The notes beneath the pieces are model-generated. The model was not told the origin of the DNA. It made no database searches and saw nothing but the letters and a program-made list of their open reading frames with translations. A program made the position numbers and the translations under genes. This document shows, piece after piece, positions 8,266 to 15,344 of a stretch of 64,000 nt of DNA (the stretch's first letter is position 1; the number at the start of each line of letters is the position of its first letter). Source of the DNA: F23-D06 sp963620035. Its GTDB lineage: Bacteria > Bacteroidota > Bacteroidia > Bacteroidales > WCHB1-69. Where the stretch lies: the NCBI GenBank assembly GCA_963620035.1, contig CAVEXN010000008.1, positions 18,346 through 82,345 of the forward strand, written 5' to 3'.

Positions 8266-10746
8266 ATGCACGTTTCGTTGTCATTTGCTTTGAAAAAAAA
8301 CATCCGTGCGCTGAAACTCGCTTTAGTGATGCTTTCCATCATTCCCGCACTCACCGCACAAAACACAAGTGTCGTAACGGGTGTCTTTGCCGATAGCCTG
8401 AGCCAAGAAAAACTGTCCTACGTCCGTGTGGGACTCTTTATGGGAGATTCGGAAAAACAATTGAAAAACAACACTTTCACGAACGATAAAGGTGCATTTT
8501 CTTTCAAGGACATCCCTGCGGGCCAATACGAACTTCAGGCTTTTCTGCTGGGCTATGAGATGAAGAAAGTAAGCCTTATGATAGACGGTAAAAGCAAAAC
8601 CCTCGATATGGGCACGTTGACGATGAATAAGACCGAAACGACTCTTAACGAGGTGAATATCGTAACCGAAAAGCCCATTTACCTCATTGACGGCGAGAGG
8701 ACGATGTATAATGTTTCGGAAGACCCTACGGTGCAGGACGGTTCGGCGGCGGATGCGTTGCAGAATGCTCCCGGCGTAGAGGTGGATGTGGAAGGCAACA
8801 TCACCTTGCGTGGCGTCTCGAGCGTCGATATTTGGGTGAACGGCAAGCCATCGAGGATGAATGAGGAGGGGCTCAAGAACTTCATCCGCCAATTGCCGGC
8901 CAACGCCATTGAACGCATCGAGGTCATCACCAACCCGTCGGCCCGCTACAGAGCCAAGAGTTCCGGCGGCATCATAAATGTAGTGACAACCGGAAAAATC
9001 AAGAGGAACAGTTTCTTCAGTTTCGGCATCAACGGCTCTTCCTCCCCGAATGCCAGCCCCTATTTCTCATACGCCTACGGCGACGAAAAACTGTCGGTAA
9101 GCGTGTTCCTGTCGGGTTCCTACCGTCTGACAAAATACAGGAACGAATATCAAAGCATCAAGTTGGATGATAACTCCGACACCACATCCGTGACGACAGG
9201 CAGGGACAGTTCGCACACCGCAAATTATGGCGGGAACATCTATTTCGACATCAACTATACGTTCGACACCCTCAACAGTATCGGCTGGTGGGTGAGCCTT
9301 TTCCCCTCTTTTGCTCACAATTCGGCAATGACGCACGAACAACGCCGGGAGTTCCAACGACAGGAAGGGCTCTACGAATACGACGAGAGCGGCAAGGAAA
9401 AGAACAAACAATTCGGAGGTTGGAGCGGTTTATGGTACGAACATGTGTTCCCGAACGACGAGCGGCACACATTGGGCGTGTATCTCCCGATGAATTGCTA
9501 TTTTACCTGGGCAAATTCATGGTACGACCGCAATTATCTGCTCCGCGATTATCTGGACAAAAAGCGGAAACAATCCACTGACAATCCGAGTTTTGACATC
9601 AATCCCAGCATAGACTACGCGGTGCCTTACCACAAGAACGGAACTATCTCGGCAGGCATCGATATAGACTTCCGGGATGTCGGTTTTGCGCGGCAAGTCG
9701 ATACCATGGAACGGGTAAACGGACAATACCGGATTGACTCGTTGCGTTCTGTTGACATTGACGGATTTTTCTGCAATGTTATGACCTACGTCACCATAGA
9801 GCAAAAGTTCGGAAAGTTCACCGTGAAAGGAGGGATTCAACTCAATGACGACAACAGGCAGATCCGGTTCCAGAACATGCCGCAATATGATGTCAAACAG
9901 AACCTGCTGAACCTCTATCCCTCGTTGCATTTGAGTTACCGCACGGAGAGCATGCACAATTTCAAACTGAGTTACATGCGCCGGGTCTCCCATCCCGAAA
10001 ATCTGATGGACCTGTCAACCTATATCTTATACAATGAAGACAGTTACAGTACCGGAAATCGCGGCCTTAAGTCCACCTACACGCACTCCGTGGAGGCAGG
10101 TTGGACAAAGTTCTTCCAAAAGTTCGGGGCGGTGGGCGTGAATGCCTATTTCAAGTACAATGCCAACGAAAGAGCCACACTCACCGATGTGGCATACAAC
10201 GACTGTTTCGGGCGCGTGGTCACCTTCACGCAACCCGTGAACATCGGCCGTTCTTACAGGACCGGTGCGGACATCAATGTCACCTATCGGCTACAGTCGG
10301 TGCTCAACATCCGTTTCTACACCAATGTTTACTATTATGACTCGCAGTTCCGCTTCAGGGATGCGGACAATATGCAGCACGTCTCAAACCTCGGCTACAG
10401 TTTCAGGCTCAATTTCTGGGCGAAGTGCTGGAAAGTGTTGGACGTAAGCCTGTCGGCAAACTACAGGTCGAAGAGTGTAACCCTGTTCACGGAAAGTCGT
10501 CCGGGGTACTCCATTGACGGCGGTTTCAGAGCCGACATGCTAAACCGGAAGTTGTCGCTCTATCTTAATGTCAACGACATCTTCAACTGGAACAAAACGA
10601 CGGTTTCTGACAACAATCCCTATTATGTTTCGAACCGCAAGAGCGAATACAACAGCCGTAGCATCAGTGCCGGCATAACGTTCCGGTTCGGCAAGATGGA
10701 ACTCGAAGCGCAGGCCTCAAAAGGGCAGAACAGTTCCCAAATGTAA
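8266..10746 (+). CDS. Outer-membrane beta-barrel family protein with CarboxypepD_reg-like domain
   Basis: A signal peptide (KKNIRALKLALVMLSIIPALTAQ) precedes a CarboxypepD_reg-like beta-sandwich (about 30-115), a plug-like region with NAPGVEVDVEGNITLRG and IERIEVITNPSARY, and a long C-terminal beta-barrel. This is the TonB-receptor-like OMP_b-brl family rather than a classical SusC. The frame is open from inside the tRNA; the ATG at 8266 is chosen because it gives the signal peptide and lies after the tRNA. It is clearly paralogous to the gene at 51495-53936 over its whole length. Substrate unknown. Confidence 0.9.
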   Translation: MHVSLSFALKKNIRALKLALVMLSIIPALTAQNTSVVTGVFADSLSQEKLSYVRVGLFMGDSEKQLKNNTFTNDKGAFSFKDIPAGQYELQAFLLGYEMKKVSLMIDGKSKTLDMGTLTMNKTETTLNEVNIVTEKPIYLIDGERTMYNVSEDPTVQDGSAADALQNAPGVEVDVEGNITLRGVSSVDIWVNGKPSRMNEEGLKNFIRQLPANAIERIEVITNPSARYRAKSSGGIINVVTTGKIKRNSFFSFGINGSSSPNASPYFSYAYGDEKLSVSVFLSGSYRLTKYRNEYQSIKLDDNSDTTSVTTGRDSSHTANYGGNIYFDINYTFDTLNSIGWWVSLFPSFAHNSAMTHEQRREFQRQEGLYEYDESGKEKNKQFGGWSGLWYEHVFPNDERHTLGVYLPMNCYFTWANSWYDRNYLLRDYLDKKRKQSTDNPSFDINPSIDYAVPYHKNGTISAGIDIDFRDVGFARQVDTMERVNGQYRIDSLRSVDIDGFFCNVMTYVTIEQKFGKFTVKGGIQLNDDNRQIRFQNMPQYDVKQNLLNLYPSLHLSYRTESMHNFKLSYMRRVSHPENLMDLSTYILYNEDSYSTGNRGLKSTYTHSVEAGWTKFFQKFGAVGVNAYFKYNANERATLTDVAYNDCFGRVVTFTQPVNIGRSYRTGADINVTYRLQSVLNIRFYTNVYYYDSQFRFRDADNMQHVSNLGYSFRLNFWAKCWKVLDVSLSANYRSKSVTLFTESRPGYSIDGGFRADMLNRKLSLYLNVNDIFNWNKTTVSDNNPYYVSNRKSEYNSRSISAGITFRFGKMELEAQASKGQNSSQM

Positions 10747-10850
10747 TAATCCCACTTCCCGCCCCGCAGTTGCATCCACAAGAAAGACGGAGACTGTTGA
10801 GTTGACATGTCTCTCCCCCTCAAGACATGGTCAAGTTCGACCGTACACAC

Positions 10851-10926
10851 GGCTACCGCAAGAACGGGCCAACTGATTGCGGCAGGGGCGTTATGCATTG
10901 ACGGCGAAAACATTTTTTCCGAAATT
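10851..10926 (+). repeat. Dispersed intergenic repeat, copy 2
   Basis: Aligns with 5353-5428 (GGCTACCGCAAGAACGGGCC ...). The inner inverted repeat is longer here: CTACCGCAA and TTGCGGCAG with one mismatch and a 15-base loop. It lies upstream of the flavoredoxin-rubredoxin gene. Confidence 0.65.
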
Positions 10927-10928
10927 TG

Positions 10929-10956
10929 ATAAGTTCAACTTATTTATATATCTTCG
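10929..10956 (+). promoter_or_regulatory. Operator-like dyad and weak -7 box
   Basis: ATAAGTT-C-AACTTAT (10929-10943) is a perfect dyad just upstream of TATCTTCG (10949-10956), a TAnnTTTG box with one mismatch. The start codon at 10978 follows after a short leader. A repressor or oxidative/nitrosative-stress regulator could bind here; this is an inference. Confidence 0.4.
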
Positions 10957-10977
10957 CGAAATCAAACATAAAACATT

Positions 10978-11697
10978 ATGGATATCACAGCTTTCGACAA
11001 AATGACCTACGGAGTTTATATAGTAAGTGCCGGAAAGGGTCATGAAATCAATGCATTTGTTGCCACGTCAGTTTTCCAAGTCACAGACAACCCATGCCGC
11101 ATTGCAGTCGCATGCAACAAGAAGAACCACACGGGCATGCTCATTGACAAGTATAAAAGCTTTGCTGTTTCTGTGATGAAAAGGCAATACGATGCTGCCA
11201 CAATGGGGAATTTCGGTTTCAGAAGCGGCAAAGACCACAACAAATTCGCCAATATCAAGCCAATCATAGGGTCTCGTACAGGCACACCCATCGTCACAAA
11301 TGATGCCATCGCCTGGTTCGAGTGCCGGTTGGTGAGCCGGTTGGACGTAGGCAGTCATATCCTGTATGTGGGCGAGGCAATGGATACGGCGGTGCTGTCA
11401 GACGAAGAACCGCTGACCTATCGTCATTATCGTGACATCAAAAAAGGAGTTGTTCCTGAAAATGCGCCGCATAGTACAAAAGGAACTCCCGAAAAATCAT
11501 CAATACCAATCCATAACAATCAAAATCAAAACAAGATGAAAAAGTACAAATGTGTTGTCTGCGGGTATATTTACGACCCTGCAGCCGGAGACCCCGACAG
11601 TGGCATAGCACCCGGAACCGCTTTCGATGAATTACCCGACGATTGGACTTGCCCGCTATGCGGTGTCGGGAAAGAGGATTTTGAACCGGCTGAATAG
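10978..11697 (+). CDS. Flavin reductase-rubredoxin fusion (high-molecular-weight rubredoxin)
   Basis: The N-terminal ~160 residues are an FMN-binding split-barrel flavin reductase (flavoredoxin type). A polar, Asn-rich linker follows, then a complete rubredoxin from about residue 187 with CVVC and CPLC iron ligands. Related fusions (Hrb) pass electrons from NAD(P)H to flavodiiron proteins that reduce oxygen or NO in anaerobes; no such partner is adjacent. An internal ATG at the start of the rubredoxin (about 11536) could allow separate expression, but the frame is continuous. Probably cytoplasmic and involved in oxidative or nitrosative defence. Confidence 0.88.
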   Translation: MDITAFDKMTYGVYIVSAGKGHEINAFVATSVFQVTDNPCRIAVACNKKNHTGMLIDKYKSFAVSVMKRQYDAATMGNFGFRSGKDHNKFANIKPIIGSRTGTPIVTNDAIAWFECRLVSRLDVGSHILYVGEAMDTAVLSDEEPLTYRHYRDIKKGVVPENAPHSTKGTPEKSSIPIHNNQNQNKMKKYKCVVCGYIYDPAAGDPDSGIAPGTAFDELPDDWTCPLCGVGKEDFEPAE

Positions 11698-11724
11698 TTG
11701 CGGAGACCAGACAACAGACAATAC

Positions 11725-11760
11725 CAAGCGGATAACCGGCAGTGTCAAACAATCCGCTTG
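11725..11760. terminator. Inverted repeat between convergent genes
   Basis: CAAGCGGAT (11725-11733) and ATCCGCTTG (11752-11760) pair perfectly, with the stop codon of the NlpC/P60 gene in the loop region. There is no clear T-run, so it is a weak candidate for a shared bidirectional terminator. Confidence 0.35.
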
Positions 11761-12542
11761 ATGATGCGAAGCCGGTGCGTGTATAGTCCTGTTTCACTGC
11801 AATATATGCCAGTATTGTCCAATGTGTCTATGCGGACACGGCCCGAAGCGTGTATTATTCTCCCCTTTTCGCAGATGATGCCGGTATGGACAATGCTTTT
11901 ATGGCTGTTCTCGAAGAATGCGACATCGCCGGGACGGACCTCGTCGAAAAAGTCCACACTTTCACCCTTTGCAACCTGTTGCGAAGCGTCACGCGGCAAC
12001 TGAATGCCGACACTGCTGAAAACCACTTGCACAAAGCCGGAACAGTCGATGCCTGCCGGCGTGCGGCCGCCCCACAAATAGGGCGCATTCAAGTACAGTC
12101 CTGCAAACTGAAGCAACCGCAGGACACGTTCTTCCGCAAGGTTGTTATCGTCAAGATTCGACAAGTATTCTGTCTGGTCTATGCTGAAATGTTGATTTCC
12201 TAATTGGAATTTTCCGTTTTCGGGGCGCGGGATACGTGTCCCGCAGAAAACGGGGAACCTGATGCTCGTTTTCTCTTCCTGAACATATAGCACAAGGCTG
12301 CTGACACAACAACGAGGCTTGTTCAACAATTTCAGGCAAGCCTCTTCTTCTATCGGGGTGTGCTGTTTTCTCTGCAGCCACCCCTCATAATGACAGTCGT
12401 CAGTACATATCCTGACCCATTCGCCGTCGGTTTCCAGCACTGCGTAAGTGTCGCCAAAAAGAAGTTGTGACACCATTTCGGAATGGTGTGCAGCCTCCAA
12501 ACGCAGGGCGGCACTTGCCAATGTGCAGATTCCGTGTTCCAT
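11745..12542 (-). CDS. NlpC/P60 (C40) cell-wall peptidase with SH3-like domain
   Basis: Hydrolyses peptide bonds in peptidoglycan stem peptides. The N-terminal half has bacterial SH3-like features (LLFGDTYAVLETDGEWVRI). The C-terminal half has GIDCSGFVQ with the catalytic Cys, then PGDVAFF and HTGIICEKGRIIHASG with the His residues, as in dipeptidyl-peptidase VI/YkfC-type enzymes. No obvious signal peptide, so it may be cytoplasmic and recycle muropeptides. It is the last of four same-strand genes with gaps of about 11-27 bases. Confidence 0.88.
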   Translation of the reverse strand: MEHGICTLASAALRLEAAHHSEMVSQLLFGDTYAVLETDGEWVRICTDDCHYEGWLQRKQHTPIEEEACLKLLNKPRCCVSSLVLYVQEEKTSIRFPVFCGTRIPRPENGKFQLGNQHFSIDQTEYLSNLDDNNLAEERVLRLLQFAGLYLNAPYLWGGRTPAGIDCSGFVQVVFSSVGIQLPRDASQQVAKGESVDFFDEVRPGDVAFFENSHKSIVHTGIICEKGRIIHASGRVRIDTLDNTGIYCSETGLYTHRLRIIKRIV

Positions 12543-12569
12543 TCGATGGGTTTGCGAGACTTGGTGACC

Positions 12570-13058
12570 TTAGAACGGCAAGTCGTCGGTGTTGCTTTCG
12601 TCGGTAAAAGTGTCGGTGGGAGCAGCTATGTCGGGCAACGTGTCTGCCGCTGCAGGAGACGTTGGCGGAGCGTAGGGAGCAGCAGGAGTGCTCTGCGGAA
12701 CGTATGCGGTATGTGGCGGCGTGCCGGCAGGATTGTAACCGGTCTGGCCGTAGGCGGCTGGCTGCGGCATTCCCACGGGCGCATCCATCGGTGCATCGAG
12801 CCGCCAGGCTTTGACATCCGTGTACCAGCGGCCATTAAACTCGCGCGATTCGATTTCGAATGACATCCTGATCCGGTCTCCCTCATTGAAGCGGTTCAGC
12901 ATATCGGCCTTGTCTCCCCAAAGATTAGCACATATCTTGCGTGGGTACTGGTCTTCTGTCTCGATAATGAACTCTTGTTTCTGCCAAGTTCCCCGCGGGC
13001 TAGTTCCGGACTGCATAGGCAGCTTTTGTATCAATCTTCCTGTAATTTCCAATGACAT
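12570..13058 (-). CDS. DUF3127 domain protein
   Basis: A 162-residue protein whose first ~95 residues (GRLIQKLP ... PRKICANLWGDKADML) match the DUF3127 family, an OB-fold-like domain typical of Bacteroidetes and resembling single-stranded-DNA-binding folds. The rest is a Pro/Ala-rich low-complexity tail ending DDLPF, like the acidic aromatic C-terminal tip of SSB proteins. A nucleic-acid-binding role is plausible but unproven. It lies between the MCE and NlpC/P60 genes. Confidence 0.8.
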   Translation of the reverse strand: MSLEITGRLIQKLPMQSGTSPRGTWQKQEFIIETEDQYPRKICANLWGDKADMLNRFNEGDRIRMSFEIESREFNGRWYTDVKAWRLDAPMDAPVGMPQPAAYGQTGYNPAGTPPHTAYVPQSTPAAPYAPPTSPAAADTLPDIAAPTDTFTDESNTDDLPF

Positions 13059-13069
13059 ATTCAGTGTTT

Positions 13070-14062
13070 TTATTTTTTTCTTTTCCCTTTCCCGAAGACG
13101 TGGATGTTCAGATAGCGTTCGGGATTCTCCTTAAGGTCTTGCAGGAGCAGGTCAAGGCTCTCTGAGGCCTTATAAATATTATTGTATATGGAATCGTTCT
13201 GCATCAGTTGTCCAAGCGTTCCCTCGCCGTGCTCGAAACTATACATGATGCGCTTCATACTCGACATCGTTTCCCTTGTGTCTTGGAGCAGGATGTTCAG
13301 GTTGTTTCGGGCCAGCGTATCTGTTATGTTGTCGAGGTTGTTGATGATAGCGTTCAGTTGGGGGGACGCCTGATGAAGCGTTGTGGAGAAATCGTTGAGT
13401 TTGAGCACCATATTATGGAGTGTATCTTCATTGCTCTCTATCATTTTGTTAAAGTTGTCTATCAGCGTCTCCATGTTGGCGAGTGTATTGCGGATATTGG
13501 AGATGCCGTTGTTGGGGTCACCGGGACGGAAAGCCTCCTTGAAAGACAACCCCACCGTGTCGATGGAGGCGAGGATGCTTGAAAGCTGCTGCGTCAAGTC
13601 ACCGATATTGTCGAAGATGCCGGAAGCCAGCGTGCAAGAGAGCGTATCCTTGTTGCGTGCCATCACGTTGGAATGTCCGACGATGACATTGACAATGACG
13701 CCGCCTAAAATGTCGCTCTGCGCCACCTCAAAGCGGGTGTCTTCGGGGAGTGCGATCTTTTCGGTAATCATCATCTCGGCACAGATTTTCACGGGGTCGG
13801 TGCTTAGGATCTTGATCTCGCTCACCTTACCGACAGGGTATCCGTTTATGGCTATGGTGGAACTTTCGTGCAAGTTCCCGATATTTTCGAGAACCGCATA
13901 ATAGTAAGTCTTCTTGTTTAAGAAATTCAACCCTTTGAGGAAACTGATGCTGAAATAGAAAACGAGAATGGCCGTAATGCAGAAGACGGCCACTTTTATG
14001 CTGGTATTCTTCGGGGTGGGATATTGATGCGTTCCTTCGTTTTTACTCATTGGTTCCGGCAA
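13070..14062 (-). CDS. MCE/MlaD family lipid-transport protein
   Basis: One N-terminal membrane anchor (about 25-43) is followed by an MlaD domain (about 55-130) with NIGNLHESSTIAINGYPVGK and a long, probably helical/coiled tail (150-320). MlaD-type proteins form hexameric rings that move phospholipids between membranes. The permease and ATPase partners are not adjacent. The gene is 21 bases from the upstream amidase gene, an arrangement often seen in Bacteroidales next to lptD. Confidence 0.88.
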   Translation of the reverse strand: MPEPMSKNEGTHQYPTPKNTSIKVAVFCITAILVFYFSISFLKGLNFLNKKTYYYAVLENIGNLHESSTIAINGYPVGKVSEIKILSTDPVKICAEMMITEKIALPEDTRFEVAQSDILGGVIVNVIVGHSNVMARNKDTLSCTLASGIFDNIGDLTQQLSSILASIDTVGLSFKEAFRPGDPNNGISNIRNTLANMETLIDNFNKMIESNEDTLHNMVLKLNDFSTTLHQASPQLNAIINNLDNITDTLARNNLNILLQDTRETMSSMKRIMYSFEHGEGTLGQLMQNDSIYNNIYKASESLDLLLQDLKENPERYLNIHVFGKGKRKK

Positions 14063-14083
14063 GGTGAAAAGTGCGCAAAAGTA

Positions 14084-15265
14084 TTATTTTTTCAGCAACT
14101 GCCGTGCTTCCACCATGGTTATTTTTTTATCGCCCTGAAATGCAACCATAAAAGCATCCTTGTACTTCTTCTTGACTTGGTTCAGTATTTCGGAGGCCGC
14201 CGCTATGGTTTCCTCGTTGCCCGCCGTGTATTTCCAAAGGCCGTTTTCGCTGTAGTTCCGCACATCGGGCATATCCTGGAGACGGGAATCACTGCTTTTG
14301 AGTTTTACGGGGGAAGCCAGGAACTGCACCCTGAAACGGATCTCGTCTCCATTTGTCGTTTGCGTCTCTGCAAGCGTTTCTTTGTCTTTTGAAGCGGCCG
14401 TCTCGGTGTCTTCCGCATGCTCCTTGCCGGCCGCAACTGGCTTCTCATCCGTGTTGTGAACAATTGCTTTAGTCTTCAGATGTTTATAGTTGTAACCGCC
14501 GACAGCATTTACATAATCCACAAAGGCGTTATAGATGGCGATGGCCTCGTTTTGCACATTTTCGGGCTTTGCAAGGTAGCTTTCGTCGGAGGGATTGGAC
14601 AGGAAACCGAGTTCTATCAGGATGCTGGGCATAGCCACCTTGTACAGCACCCAATAGCCGGCCTGTTTGACCCCGCGGTCAGTCATGTCAGACACGGCGA
14701 CAAGTTGACGCTGCACCCTGTCAGCCAACATGATGGATTTGTTGAGGTATGCTGACGAATAGAGTGAGAATATCACATTCGACTCCGGGGATGATGGGTC
14801 GAAGCCGTCGTAGTTGTTCTTATAGTTCTTTTCCATCAGCATAGCCGCGTTCTCTTTTCGGGCAACGGCCTGGTTGGCCTCGCTTTTGGCAAGACCCATC
14901 ACGAAAGTCTCAACCCCATTGCCGGCGTGGTTCTCTGACGCGTTGCAATGTATAGAGATGAACAGGTCGGCATGGGCGTTGTTGGCAATCTGCGCCCGTC
15001 GGTACAGTTCCACAAACACATCCGTCTTTCGCGTATAGATGACCTGCACTTCTGGGCAATTCTCGCTGATAAGTTTCCCCAACGACAAAGCCGCTTTCAG
15101 GACGACTTGTTTTTCCTGCAAGGTGCTTCCCAGACATCCGGGGTCGTGGCCTCCGTGTCCCGCATCTATCACAACCTTAAACGTTTTCTGCGTCTGCTGT
15201 CCGAAAACGGGCGTGAACATGAAAAAAGAGAGTAAAAACAATAAGAACCGCTTTTTTAAGTTCAT
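14084..15265 (-). CDS. N-acetylmuramoyl-L-alanine amidase with SPOR-like C-terminus
   Basis: Cleaves the bond between MurNAc and L-Ala in peptidoglycan. A signal peptide ends near FGQQ. The Amidase_3 domain (about 28-250) shows VIDAGHGGHDPG, FISIHCNA and ILIELGFLSN with the zinc His/Glu residues. A low-complexity linker rich in Ala, Glu and Thr follows, and the last ~80 residues resemble a SPOR domain that would target septal denuded glycan. It heads a four-gene operon and is divergent from lptD across only about 80 bases. Confidence 0.92.
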   Translation of the reverse strand: MNLKKRFLLFLLSFFMFTPVFGQQTQKTFKVVIDAGHGGHDPGCLGSTLQEKQVVLKAALSLGKLISENCPEVQVIYTRKTDVFVELYRRAQIANNAHADLFISIHCNASENHAGNGVETFVMGLAKSEANQAVARKENAAMLMEKNYKNNYDGFDPSSPESNVIFSLYSSAYLNKSIMLADRVQRQLVAVSDMTDRGVKQAGYWVLYKVAMPSILIELGFLSNPSDESYLAKPENVQNEAIAIYNAFVDYVNAVGGYNYKHLKTKAIVHNTDEKPVAAGKEHAEDTETAASKDKETLAETQTTNGDEIRFRVQFLASPVKLKSSDSRLQDMPDVRNYSENGLWKYTAGNEETIAAASEILNQVKKKYKDAFMVAFQGDKKITMVEARQLLKK

Positions 15266-15309
15266 TTCATTGGAACAATTTGATTACTTTTGCCGTTTTT
15301 TGTAGCGCA

Positions 15310-15317
15310 CAAATGTA
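15310..15317 (-). promoter_or_regulatory. -7 box for the amidase operon
   Basis: TACATTTG on the minus strand, matching TAnnTTTG, about 45 bases before the amidase start. It lies only 6 bases from the opposing lptD -7 box, so the two promoters overlap. Confidence 0.55.
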
Positions 15318-15323
15318 ATATAT

Positions 15324-15331
15324 TATTTTTG
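15324..15331 (+). promoter_or_regulatory. -7 box for lptD
   Basis: TATTTTTG. Transcription would start near 15338, leaving a leader of under ten bases before the TTG start proposed for lptD. Confidence 0.5.
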
Positions 15332-15344
15332 TATCGGGTCAGTC

